Part shown: piece after piece, positions 1 through 7,500 of the stretch
How positions within the stretch are numbered: the first letter of the stretch is position 1
How the letters are laid out: each line of letters opens with the position of its first letter
Source of the DNA: Nitrosomonas nitrosa
GTDB lineage: Bacteria; Pseudomonadota; Gammaproteobacteria; Burkholderiales; Nitrosomonadaceae
Assembly: GCF_003051105.1 (NCBI RefSeq)
Contig: NZ_QAOO01000025.1
Location: 1 to 43,521 of the forward strand
Reading direction: 5' to 3'
Length of the DNA: 43,521 bases
Made by a program: the position numbers and the translations under genes
Notes under the pieces: model-generated
What the model was told of the DNA's origin: nothing
Seen by the model: only the letters and a program-made list of their open reading frames with translations
Databases searched by the model: none

Positions 1-63
1 TATTTATAGCAGGGGATTTTATCAACACCATAAAATCTATCAACTCTTCAATAGCTTGGACTA

Positions 64-240
64 TCATAAAGACCCTACAAATAAAATATTAAAGCCTTGA
101 TAAGGTATCACCACCCCGCAATTACAGCTTGACAGCATCCCAGCAATTTTTGTTTTTAGCATTCTCTGATTCTCTGCGCGCGATACGCGACTTTTGACAG
201 TCAATACGGATGTCTCTTGCATTTCAGTAACCGATATCAT
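64..240 (-). pseudogene. unidentified degraded gene, 3' part
   Basis: A 58-codon reading frame starts at an ATG at 240. It is preceded by a strong ribosome binding site (GGAGG, seven bases upstream) and stops at 64. The same frame is open upstream without an ATG to about 334, and an adjacent frame continues further, so this looks like the end of a longer gene damaged by frameshifts, one probably in the A run near 318. I do not recognise the product. It could also be a genuine small gene. The rest of 1-769 holds no intact frame. Confidence 0.3.
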
Positions 241-769
241 AGTTTTACCTCCGATATCTGTTGCAATGCGGGCTTCCCGGTAAATAGGTGCTAACTGTCC
301 AGCAAAAGATCTAGCGAAAAAAACGGTGCTGAATCAGTACGCCACGCAAGAGCGATCAATTCTTCTGGTAAGTCTATTTGCATCCTCAAAATGACCAATA
401 CCGATAGCCTTACCATGTCCTTTGTAGAGACGGGAAATTAGGATATGTGGATCAGCGATCCTCCATTTTGCATTGTCAGCAGGTTGCTTTGAATGGGATT
501 GAGTAAACAGCTTGTGATGAAAATCTATGATTGCTGTAGCGTCTCACTGGTGGTGGAATCTAATTGATAGCGCTTCATCCCGTTTTACCGTTTAAATTAA
601 GAAATATTTCTGCGGCAAAACCCCTATATAGACGGGAGAGCGCCAGAATGGTCGCAATGTTGGTTTAGTATTAACGCAAAAGCAAGCCATGTGCACAGCT
701 TTTACCGCCTACATCAACCACGTTAATTTCGGCCTTCTTCAGCCGTGCACACTGAGCTATTTTTTAAAT

Positions 770-1117
770 TTATGACTGAGAATCACCTGATTTTTCTTGC
801 TTTCTTTCCTGGTGTTTTTCACGCCATTTTTCATGGCGGCGTTGTTTCATTTCTTCCAATTTAGTATTTTGTTCTGGTGTCAAGATGGATTGAAGCTGGG
901 ATTTGGTTTCTTTATAGATTGCCCTATGCTTCTCTCCTTGCTCCTTGAAAAGGGCCTCAATTTTTGTCTTCTGATCAGGGCTCAGGCCCAACTCTTTGTC
1001 GAGGCGCTCGATTTTCTTGGCGCGATAGTGTTCGTAATTTCCCTTTCCGCCTGAATAGGCTGTTACCGAAAGAGGAAGCGCTAAAGCGACTACCATAAAG
1101 ATAAGTTTAACGTTCAT
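770..1117 (-). CDS. spy: Spy/CpxP-family periplasmic chaperone-like protein
   Basis: This 115-residue protein begins with a signal peptide (about residues 1-20, hydrophobic core IFMVVALALPLSVTA). The mature part is strongly charged and helical, with two LTxxQ-type motifs, LSPDQ near 46 and LTPEQ near 80, the signature of the Spy/CpxP family. These proteins are periplasmic anti-aggregation chaperones induced by envelope stress through BaeSR or CpxAR in enterobacteria. The start is supported by AGGAGA just upstream. The gene lies 142 bp downstream of the 3' fragment of a response regulator (1260-1369) whose 5' part is 18 kb away, so it was probably the third gene of a baeS-baeR-spy cluster. Its activator is now broken, so its present regulation is uncertain. 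Confidence 0.8.
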   Translation of the reverse strand: MNVKLIFMVVALALPLSVTAYSGGKGNYEHYRAKKIERLDKELGLSPDQKTKIEALFKEQGEKHRAIYKETKSQLQSILTPEQNTKLEEMKQRRHEKWREKHQERKQEKSGDSQS

Positions 1118-1134
1118 CGCTAATTCTCCTTATT

Positions 1135-1183
1135 TAGTGATTATAGAGTAGAGCGTTATTATCGCTGCTCTAGTGAATCACTA
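1135..1183. repeat. interrupted inverted repeat upstream of spy
   Basis: TAGTGATT (1135-1142) and AATCACTA (1176-1183) are perfect inverted arms. Inside them are the partly complementary TAGAGTAGAGCG and CGCTGCTCTA. The structure lies 18-66 bp upstream of the spy start, so it may be a leader hairpin or an operator. No binding-site consensus was recognised. Confidence 0.45.
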
Positions 1184-1259
1184 TACCCAATAAATGCGCA
1201 AACAATTTGCAATGATTGTGAAAAAAATGTGAAAGTTAGTTCTTTTTACCAAATCGATC

Positions 1260-1369
1260 CTAATCGATATTTTGTGGATCATACCGGTAACCTGCTCCAT
1301 ACACCGAGTGAATTACTTCTTTCTCAGGAATCAAATCAGCCAATTTTTTTCTCAATTTTTTGATATGAC
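1260..1369 (-). pseudogene. baeR: 3' fragment of baeR-like response regulator, cut off from its 5' part
   Basis: Read on the minus strand, this stretch encodes HIKKLRKKLADL, then HSVYGAGYRYD, and ends at a TAG at 1260. That is the end of an OmpR/PhoB winged-helix domain: the second half of the recognition helix plus the wing hairpin. It has no start codon. Its first codons (TCATATC, in 1362-1369) repeat the last native codons of the truncated response regulator at 19713-20291. Joining the two pieces there restores one uninterrupted frame of about 226 residues. The gene was therefore split by the insertion of 1370-19712. Confidence 0.93.
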
Positions 1370-1533
1370 CGCCGTACTGCCATTAGTAGCGCATTGGCGA
1401 CCTCTAAACGCCAGAGTGACGGAACTGTCGCTCCTATCTCAGTTACTTGGTCCAATACATTCGTGGCCTGGTCCGAATTTTCATCCTCGAACAGCCATGC
1501 TAGAGCCATTGAACTGTCAAGAACCAAGCTCAT
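1336..1533 (-). pseudogene. vapC: truncated VapC (PIN-domain) toxin
   Basis: The first 55 or so residues match a PIN-domain ribonuclease toxin: MSLVLDSSMALAWLFEDE carries the first catalytic Asp, and SLWRLEVANALL carries the conserved Glu region. At the left edge of the inserted segment (1369/1370) the frame runs into the response-regulator fragment, adding about ten unrelated residues (SYQKIEKKIG) before a stop at 1336. The C-terminal half of the PIN fold, with its remaining acidic residues, is missing, so the toxin should be inactive. The start overlaps the antitoxin stop by four bases, the usual vapBC arrangement. Confidence 0.85.
1362..1369. repeat. left copy of 8-bp target-site duplication (GATATGAC)
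   Basis: GATATGAC occurs here and, in the same orientation, at 19713-19720 directly against the outer end of the IS6-family element. Sequence outside both copies belongs to one response-regulator gene. Eight base pairs is the usual target duplication of the IS6 family. Confidence 0.88.
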
Positions 1534-1772
1534 GGACGACCTTCATTAATTAAGTCCTTAATTTTCAGGCCGCCTAGTGTGACACCAATTCTTCGAGCTG
1601 CAATATTGGCAGCAGCTTGTCGCGCTTTGGCACGATTAAAACAAGGCACGACGGAAATCATTCTCGCCACAGCTTTGCCGTGCCGGGTTATCAATACTTC
1701 CTCACCACTTTCAACCCAGTCGAGTAAAGTTCCAAATTTGTTTTTGGCTTCAAAAGCTCCAATTTCTTTCAT
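1530..1772 (-). CDS. vapB: Phd/YefM-type antitoxin of a vapBC module
   Basis: This 80-residue protein starts with MKEIGAFEAKNKFGTLLDW and contains EVLITRHGKAVARM, the Phd/YefM fold that dimerises and binds operator DNA. The C-terminal tail would wrap the toxin. It is complete and overlaps the start of the truncated vapC (ATGA). A large perfect palindrome just upstream of its start is the probable autoregulatory operator. Because the toxin is broken, the antitoxin survives as a DNA-binding orphan. It might still repress its own promoter or neutralise a related VapC elsewhere (inference). Confidence 0.85.
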   Translation of the reverse strand: MKEIGAFEAKNKFGTLLDWVESGEEVLITRHGKAVARMISVVPCFNRAKARQAAANIAARRIGVTLGGLKIKDLINEGRP

Positions 1773-1782
1773 AAGCTTCTCC

Positions 1783-1813
1783 TATATAAGCTAGACTCAG
1801 TCTAGCTTATATA
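1783..1813. promoter_or_regulatory. perfect 15-bp-arm palindrome, probable vapB operator
   Basis: TATATAAGCTAGACT (1783-1797), one central C, then its exact reverse complement (1799-1813). It lies 11 bp upstream of the vapB start codon, where type II antitoxins bind and autorepress. Confidence 0.8.
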
Positions 1814-1968
1814 TCATAAACTCCTTTTTGATACTAGAATAGAATTACTGAATATCCAATATCATTACAATTACTTAAATATAAATGATAATGTCCTTAT
1901 CCTTCTTAAAATAGAAGGAAGTAATGATAGAGTGTTGTTACCAACAATCTTACATGATGACAGTATTA

Positions 1969-2040
1969 GCTATACTGTAACTTTTAAAATCTTTTAACAA
2001 TTCTCCTTTGTAGTTACGTTACAGCCAGTTATACTGTAAC
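1969..2040 (+). promoter_or_regulatory. two GTTA-N5-TAAC-type motifs upstream of a small gene
   Basis: GCTATACTGTAAC (1969-1981) and GTTATACTGTAAC (2028-2040) are near-identical partial palindromes. GTTACGTTAC (2012-2021) lies between them. Related copies occur at 2331-2343 and 2530-2542. The position directly before the small gene at 2065 suggests operator sites. Confidence 0.55.
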
Positions 2041-2064
2041 TAAATGATTAAGGGAGATTTCATC

Positions 2065-2289
2065 ATGCCGCTAACTAATGCTGAAAAACAAAAACTTTAT
2101 CGTGAAAGACACTTATCATTTTCAGAAAGCCATGAGCCGCTTTGTAGATTACAGGCCTTTGTTCAGCCGTATACATTTAATAATGTAACCCGGATATCAA
2201 GAGCCTCAGGTCTCACAAAGCGTGAGGTTATCGAAAAAGCCATCAATGATCTTGCAGAACGGTTAGACTGTAACCATGGAGATTTATGA
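2065..2289 (+). CDS. small putative DNA-binding protein (plasmid-type, possibly ribbon-helix-helix)
   Basis: This 74-residue protein begins MPLTNAEKQKLYRERH, an N-terminus seen in small regulatory proteins of plasmids and islands. It ends with a helical GLTKREVIEKAINDLAERL segment that could be the helical half of a ribbon-helix-helix or similar DNA-binding fold. I chose the ATG at 2065 over the one at 2044 because AGGGAG (2051-2056) sits eight bases before it. The upstream repeated GTTA-N5-TAAC motifs are natural candidates for its binding sites. The function is inferred from length, composition and context only. Confidence 0.55.
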   Translation: MPLTNAEKQKLYRERHLSFSESHEPLCRLQAFVQPYTFNNVTRISRASGLTKREVIEKAINDLAERLDCNHGDL

Positions 2290-2330
2290 TTTTTCTGCTG
2301 GTATTGTTGCTTAAATTATTTTTCATGCTA

Positions 2331-2343
2331 GTTATACTATAAC
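2331..2343 (+). promoter_or_regulatory. third copy of the GTTA-N5-TAAC motif
   Basis: GTTATACTATAAC lies 17 bp before the start of the small gene at 2360 and differs from the 2028-2040 copy at one base. It suggests that both small genes share one regulator. Confidence 0.5.
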
Positions 2344-2359
2344 TAAAAAGAGGATTTCT

Positions 2360-2530
2360 ATGATAAAGATCATTGAGTTCTTTATCATTCTTCGAGACTA
2401 TTTGCTTTATGTTCGTGAATTCCACAAGCCTGGGCATTTGCGTGAGCAGCACAAGATTATTAATGTACTTGTCTGTGGATCTGATGAAAGATATCGCGAA
2501 TTAAGAAGCAAATACTCTGATTCTTTCTAG
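2360..2530 (+). CDS. 56-residue hypothetical protein
   Basis: An uninterrupted frame runs from ATG 2360 to TAG 2528-2530. It has AGAGG about six bases upstream, and a copy of the GTTA-N5-TAAC motif lies 17 bp before the start codon. The protein starts with a hydrophobic stretch (MIKIIEFFIILRDYLLYV) and continues charged (EFHKPGHLREQHK, then DERYRELRSKY), so it could be membrane-associated or a small amphipathic helix protein. I do not recognise a family. The shared motif with the gene at 2065 and the short gap suggest a two-gene unit. Confidence 0.45.
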   Translation: MIKIIEFFIILRDYLLYVREFHKPGHLREQHKIINVLVCGSDERYRELRSKYSDSF

Positions 2531-2542
2531 TTACACTGTAAT
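2530..2542 (+). promoter_or_regulatory. fourth, degenerate copy of the GTTA-N5-TAAC motif
   Basis: GTTACACTGTAAT begins at the last base of the stop codon of the 2360 gene. It may be a leftover of a third repeat unit whose gene was lost next to the recombinase relics. Confidence 0.4.
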
Positions 2543-2554
2543 TCTATCTTGCAA

Positions 2555-2660
2555 TCAATACACAACCTTAAACGTCGGACTATCCTGTGGCCGCGTTTTG
2601 CGATGATCATAAATCCTTGTGGTAGCGATATTGGCATGCCCAACCACTCTTGCATCTTCT
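2555..2660 (-). pseudogene. C-terminal relic of a second tyrosine recombinase
   Basis: On the minus strand this encodes [20 protein letters not shown] followed by [15 protein letters not shown] and a stop at 2555. The [14 protein letters not shown] segment carries the conserved His and the nucleophilic Tyr of the tyrosine recombinase catalytic domain. It is in a different frame from, and directly abuts, the 3' end of the recombinase at 2659-3620. It is therefore the tail of another recombinase, left by recombination between paralogues or by deletion. Confidence 0.7.
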
Positions 2661-3620
2661 AAATCATAATTCTTTCCACTTCATCAAGTGTCATTTCATC
2701 TCGACGCCGGTCATAGAGCTGTGTAGTGCGTGTGCTGGAATGATTGGCCATAATAGCTGCCTTTTCTAAAGTCCCACCATTTTTTAGATAAGCGGTAATT
2801 CCTGTAGCTCTAAAGCTGTGATTTCCTGCTTTTGTGGCTATGCCCGATTTATTAATGTGCCTTTGTATCATGGCATGGGCATTGGCTTGTACTAAAGGAG
2901 ATGAAGTTAATTGCCCAGTTCCTCGGCCAATGGTGCGAAATAAAAAACCCTTTGGGTCTTCACGCAAGTTTGTTTCATTAATATAGGCGATTAAATATTC
3001 TTCCAAATTATGATGGCATGGCATTTCATGCCGTTTTCCGCCTTTTTCGTGCAAGCGTACCCAGAGTCTTCTGTTTTGAGTATAAACATCATCAACTCTC
3101 ATCGCCAAAGCAGCACCAATCCGTGCAAACGAATAAACCATCAATGCAATGAGTGCTCGATCTCTTAATCCGGAAGGTTTGCTGACATCGATACTATCCA
3201 GTAATCGTCTGGTATCTTCACTATCTAGAATGGGAGTTTTCCCAGTTTTTATTCGATGATTTGGTCCTCTGACAGAAGAAGCAGGGTTAACTGCCACAAT
3301 TTGACCGATTACCAGCCAATCGAATAAATGGCGAATGGCTGCCAGGTGCTGTTTAACACTTGGAGCAGACAGTCTTGTGGTTTGCAGTTCTATCCAAGCA
3401 GCTACATGTAAAGGTTCAATCTCTACCAATGACCCAATATTGGCTTGGGCTTTACACCAACTCATAAAATCTAGGACTGCACGGATATATGCACGGCGAG
3501 TGTGAGGATTCCGAATATAAGATGCAAAAAATCCAAAAAACGAATTTTCGCTCGTTCACCCGTCGCACTAACAATTTCTGGATAAGAAATTTGTGTCAGG
3601 GGTAATAAATGCTGGGACAT
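2659..3620 (-). pseudogene. tyrosine recombinase/integrase with one frameshift
   Basis: Residues SPSVKQHLAAIRHLFDWL belong to the core-binding domain. The catalytic domain carries FARIGAALAMR (Arg I), HSFRATG (His and Arg II), MANHSSTRTTQLYDRR (His III and nucleophilic Tyr). The longest open frame begins only at about 3465, but in-frame sequence upstream encodes SYIRNPHTRRAYIRAVLDFM, a normal recombinase N-terminal segment. The true start (ATG 3620, MSQHLLPLTQISYPEIV) is in another frame. A single missing base in the homopolymer at 3526-3531 joins the two. This could be a real inactivating mutation or a sequencing error. Confidence 0.8.
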
Positions 3621-3664
3621 TCTTTATTATCTAGAAAGTAAAAAATAAAAAATTTATTCTATCA

Positions 3665-3702
3665 TTTATATATGTGATAAAGGACATTATCACATATATA
3701 AA
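3665..3702. repeat. 16-bp-arm inverted repeat
   Basis: The arm TTTATATATGTGATAA (3665-3680) is followed by a 6-base spacer (AGGACA) and by its exact reverse complement (3687-3702). It lies between the divergent recombinase and orphan antitoxin genes. It could be an operator or a terminator-like hairpin; there is no T tract directly after it. Confidence 0.55.
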
Positions 3703-3858
3703 GGAGTCGGGAATCATAAATCGATAACATATTTTATCAATAGTTAGATGGGTAGGTATAAAAAGTAAGATTTATTTATCTTTTTTTAGATTTATTCAAT
3801 TTGATTGTAATAACCATTACAATGCTAATAGTTATATTAATCATTTTAGGAGAAATTT

Positions 3859-4089
3859 ATGGTGACGATTGCTTCAACAGAAGCCAAAACGCATTTTGGG
3901 GCATTACTTGATACAGCACAGCGTACCCCTGTCATTATTGAGAAAAAAGGTCGACCCATTGCAGTATTAATTTCTGAGCATGAGTATGCTGCTTTCCAGC
4001 AGTTTAAGTTAAAAGCACTAAAGGCAGATTTAAAGGCAGGCATAGAACAAGCAGACCAAGAAATTTTGTTAGATATCGAAACTGTATAA
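3859..4089 (+). CDS. orphan Phd/YefM-type antitoxin
   Basis: This 76-residue protein has the Phd/YefM N-terminal fold (MVTIASTEAKTHFGALLDTA, then PVIIEKKGRPIAVLIS). Its charged C-terminal helix (LKALKADLKAGIEQADQ) resembles antitoxins that usually partner a ParE/RelE or PIN toxin. AGGAGA lies just upstream. No toxin gene follows: the reading frame of a Tc-toxin fragment starts at the antitoxin stop codon, so the toxin was probably lost at that junction. It may survive as an anti-addiction or transcription-regulating orphan. Confidence 0.75.
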   Translation: MVTIASTEAKTHFGALLDTAQRTPVIIEKKGRPIAVLISEHEYAAFQQFKLKALKADLKAGIEQADQEILLDIETV

Positions 4090-5574
4090 AGCTATTAAAT
4101 TTTGATGGCTTCAAGCCGGAAGAAAAAGAGATGGTACTTAATTCGGTTAAGTCTTACCAGCGGGTGTATTCATTTACCAATGACATAGAGCATACCGAAG
4201 CCATTATGGCGGCCGGTTTCTATTCTTCATTTCATGTCACTTCGGTCACTCTGCCTGAGTTCATACAAGCTACCAAGTTGGATGTGGCGATAGCTACAAA
4301 GTATTTCGAGAATGCTCATATGAGCATTATCAAAACGACAGGGATGATGGGCTCAATTCTGGATATTCTTGCAGGTAGCTTTGACTGGTTATGGGTGGGC
4401 AATCTGGGGCCGGATGTAAAGGATTATCTCAGAAAAATTCCGGGCTACCAGGATCTGTTCGGAGATATGGCATTTTGCGATTGTGAACATTGTCAATCTA
4501 TTTATTCCCCTGCTGCTTACTTCGTGGATTTAATGCAGTTTGTAGAACGCTATGTCATTTCGAAACATTTTGTGGGATCAAAAGCCAATCATGTGCTCAA
4601 TCTGAAAGTCAGAAGGCCTGATCTTTGGACCTTGCCGCTTACCTGTGACAATACCACTACGCTGGTACCATATCTCGATATCATCAATGAAATTCTGGAA
4701 TCCTACATCGCCAATAAAAAAGGGTTTACCGGAGATCTTAACGATCGAACGGCAGTTGAAGAGTTTGTTTACAAAACTGAAATTGCACTGGAGAAGCCAG
4801 GCACTTGGAAAAATGGTGTACATGCTTTCACCCAACCTTATCATCATCCCCTTGAATCAGTGGCCACCTACCTGGGCCATTTCGGAAAAACCAGAGAACA
4901 TATAGCTCTGCTATTAAAAAAGCCGCAAGAGGAAGTATCCAAAGCCAGACTGCATCTTTCCGACAAGGAATATGAGCTTATTATTACGCCGGATAGCAGT
5001 CCAGCGTTTATCAACCGAGTATATGGAATTGACTTTGCTGAAGCTTCGGGAAAAATCTCCCCCTTTAATGCCCAATTACTGCTCAAGCCGATGAAAGTTG
5101 ATCGCAAAGAGTTGGGCAGATTGTTTAAGACCAAATTCATCACCAATGAAGGCGCTGACAACATTGAAATCAGGGGTGAAAAAATCAATGCCGACAGCAT
5201 TCAAAACAACATAGAGCGGGTTAGGAACCTAACCTACAATGTCCTTGATCGGGCGCATCGCTTTGTGCGTTTGTGGCAAAAAACCGAATGGGCCATTGAA
5301 GAGCTGGATTTAGTGCTTTCTCAATTTAAAGTCTTAGGAATTGCTTCGGATATTGCAGCGGTTATTCTCACTACAATAGGCAATATTCTGCGATTGCAGG
5401 AACAACTGAAAATATCATTTAAAGAATTATTCTCAGTTTTGTATAGCCTTCCCACTATCTCTTTAGAAGAAAATGAAAAATCATTTTTTGATAGCCTGTT
5501 TAATCACGAAGATGTCGTGCTGGCAGAGGGAATCTATCCGAAAAATTCAGTAAAATTGATCCATCCTGCTCTGG
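4090..5574 (+). pseudogene. internal fragment of a Tc-toxin subunit A-like gene
   Basis: The frame encodes LLNFDGFKPEEKEMV, QRVYSF, then GYQDLFGDMAFCDCEHCQSI and YSPAAYFVDLMQFV. The Cys-rich patch followed by Y(S/G)PAAY..DL is typical of the N-terminal region of insecticidal Tc-complex A subunits and related VRP1-type proteins, which normally exceed 1000-2000 residues. The first ATG is at 4131 but the homologous-looking frame is open upstream to the antitoxin stop at 4089, so the 5' end is missing. At about 5572 it runs into an IS3-family transposase end and stops at 5621. It is thus about 495 codons of a larger gene with both ends gone and cannot form the translocation pore. Confidence 0.7.
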
Positions 5575-5690
5575 CTATTCGCCTACCACAACGCTCAGCG
5601 CATTCATACAACCATTGGTGATATGTCGCCAATACAATTTGAAAAAGGACTTAGCAAAGTGTCCGGTTTTGTTTGACCACAACACAGAGC
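5575..5690 (+). mobile_element. IS3-family transposase 3' relic with element end
   Basis: In a frame different from the Tc fragment, 5578-5676 encodes FAYHNAQRIHTTIGDMSPIQ followed by FEKGLSKVSGFV and a stop. The Y(N)xxRxHxxxGxxSPxxFE pattern is the C-terminus of IS3-family OrfB integrase-like transposases. The following CCGGTTTTGTTTGACCAC resembles an IS3-type terminal repeat. Everything upstream of this part of the IS is missing, so the relic marks the deletion that truncated the Tc gene and brought in the next block. Confidence 0.65.
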
Positions 5691-5691
5691 C

Positions 5692-7035
5692 ATGGAAATT
5701 CCATCTGTTCACTATGCCAGGAGCGGCGAATTTCATATTGCCTACCAGGTGCTCGGCGCAGGGCCGATCGACCTCGTATTGGTGCCTGGCTGGATCAGCC
5801 ATCTTGAAGTGGCCTGGGAGCAGCCGAGGCTGGCTCACTCCTTTCGCCGGCTGGCATCGTTCAGTCGCCTCATTTTGGTTGACAAGCGCGGGACCGGCCT
5901 GTCTGACCGGGTTTCGTCGAAAAGCCTGCCAACGCTTGAAGATCGCATGGAGGACCTCCATGCAGTCCTCGACGCCGTTGGCTCTAGCCGGACCGTTCTA
6001 TACGGGATTTCCGAGGGCGGGCCCCTGTGCATGCTGTTTGCCGCGACCTATCCTGAACGAACCACAGCCTTAGTGGTGTATGGCTCGTGGGCGCGCGCTC
6101 TCAAGGCGCCAGATTACGATTGGGGTTTTGATCCGATTGAATTCGAAAGCTCTTTGACCTCGCTCGAACCCCATTGGGGTGATGGCGCGGCCGTGAACGT
6201 CGTTGCACCGAGCTTGGCGCATGATGAGCAATTTTGCGCCTGGTGGGGTCGCTACGAGCGAATGGCCGCGAGTCCCGGTGCAGCTGTAGGTCTTCTTCGC
6301 ATGGGCTTTGAAGGGGACGTTCGGCATGTATTACCCACGATTTTTGTCCCCACTCTGGTTCTTCACCGGGCCCATGACGCCTTTGTGGATGTTCGACACG
6401 GCCGGTACATTGCCGAGCACATCCCTGGTGCGCGATACGTTGAACTGGAAGGCGGGGATCACTTTCCCCTTGGCGGCGACTTGAACGCGGTAGATCAGCA
6501 AATTGAAAATTTTCTGTCCGAGCTCATTGGGGTGCGGCGAGGCCCCAGCACGGACCGGGTGCTGGCGACGGTGCTTTTCACCGATGTGGTCGGATCGACC
6601 GAGCGCGCAGTCGCTTTGGGAGACGAAAAGTGGAAAAAACTGATCGCCATCCACGATGATCACGTTCGCATGGAGCTTGCTCGTTATCGCGGCAAGGAGA
6701 TCAAGACGATTGGAGACGGTTTTTTGGTGACGTTCGATGGTCCGGGACGAGCCATCTGCTGCGCTGACGCAATCCGCAACTCCGTGCGTTCACTCGGATT
6801 GGAAATCCGAAGCGGCTTGCACACCGGGGAGATTGAGATGATGGCAAATGACATAGCCGGAATCGCTGTAAACATTGCGGCGCGCGTTTCAGCATTGGCC
6901 GGACCAGGCGAAATCCTGGTATCCAGTACCGTGAAGGATCTTGTGGTCGGTTCGCGAATTGAATTCATAGACCGCGGCTCCCACGTGTTGAAGGGGGTGC
7001 CCGGCGAGTGGCATCTTTTTGCTGCCGTCTTATGA
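5692..7035 (+). CDS. alpha/beta-hydrolase fused to a class III adenylate/guanylate cyclase domain
   Basis: This protein has 447 residues. Residues about 1-285 are an alpha/beta hydrolase: the oxyanion-type loop LVPGWISHLE, the nucleophile elbow YGISEGG with Ser, an Asp in RAHDAFVDVRHG, and the His in GGDHFPLGG. Residues about 288-447 are a class III nucleotidyl cyclase catalytic domain, with the metal Asp in VLFTDVVGSTERA and the second in IGDGFLVTFDG, ending normally. Such fusions are seen in environmental proteobacteria and actinobacteria; whether they make cAMP or cGMP is not known here. The base composition appears richer in G+C than the flanking genes. No clear ribosome binding site precedes the ATG, which lies 15 bp after an IS3 relic, so expression may depend on upstream sequence. 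Confidence 0.85.
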   Translation: MEIPSVHYARSGEFHIAYQVLGAGPIDLVLVPGWISHLEVAWEQPRLAHSFRRLASFSRLILVDKRGTGLSDRVSSKSLPTLEDRMEDLHAVLDAVGSSRTVLYGISEGGPLCMLFAATYPERTTALVVYGSWARALKAPDYDWGFDPIEFESSLTSLEPHWGDGAAVNVVAPSLAHDEQFCAWWGRYERMAASPGAAVGLLRMGFEGDVRHVLPTIFVPTLVLHRAHDAFVDVRHGRYIAEHIPGARYVELEGGDHFPLGGDLNAVDQQIENFLSELIGVRRGPSTDRVLATVLFTDVVGSTERAVALGDEKWKKLIAIHDDHVRMELARYRGKEIKTIGDGFLVTFDGPGRAICCADAIRNSVRSLGLEIRSGLHTGEIEMMANDIAGIAVNIAARVSALAGPGEILVSSTVKDLVVGSRIEFIDRGSHVLKGVPGEWHLFAAVL

Positions 7036-7098
7036 GGTGCTGCGAACGGCGCGGGCAAAGATCTTACCCCCGGATAAGGTGTTGCTTGAATTCAAGTA

Positions 7099-7448
7099 AT
7101 AAGTGCATAACCCACCAATTTTTCAGCGTCTGTGCCCGACAATTCGTGGAATATCTCGTAAGGCGCCCTAAAACCCAGGCACTTTTTTGGCCTGTTGTTA
7201 AGTTTGTGTACAGCCTCCAACACCTACTGGGTGGTCACATCCAGAAGCCCCCTCGCTTTGGGGAAGTATTGGCGTAACAGCCCGTTGGCGTTCTCATTCT
7301 GACCACGCTCCCACGAATGGTAGGGCTTGGCAAAATATGTTTCACATTCAAGAGTATCCGCTACCTGTTCATGCTTAGCGAACTCCTTGCCCTTGTCTGC
7401 TTCGGCTGGCAAGCATCCTAGCTTGATAAACACGGGTTATGCACTTAT
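7099..7448 (-). mobile_element. 350-bp internally deleted IS30-family element
   Basis: Perfect 15-bp terminal inverted repeats (ATAAGTGCATAACCC at 7099-7113 and its complement at 7434-7448) bound the relic. On the minus strand it encodes the C-terminal part of an IS30 transposase: DKGKEFAKHEQVADTLECET, SWERGQNENANGLLRQYFPK, then after an in-frame TAG, LNNRPKKCLGFRAPYEIFHE and a stop at 7092, just past the end. The N-terminal and most of the catalytic region are deleted. With both ends intact it could be moved in trans by a full-length relative. Confidence 0.82.
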
Positions 7449-7500
7449 GATACGAATTCACCTTGGACTCTTATCACTCTCCAGCAAGAAAAATGAGCCT

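Noticed and set aside
1272..1553. A 93-codon plus-strand frame across the left junction
   Set aside because: It is a shadow of the vapC fragment and the response-regulator tail on the minus strand.
3465..3480. A second frameshift in the tyrosine recombinase near residue MSWC
   Set aside because: Careful reading of the minus strand gives an in-frame GTCCTAGATTTTATG, so the frame is continuous here. Only the frameshift at 3526-3531 remains.
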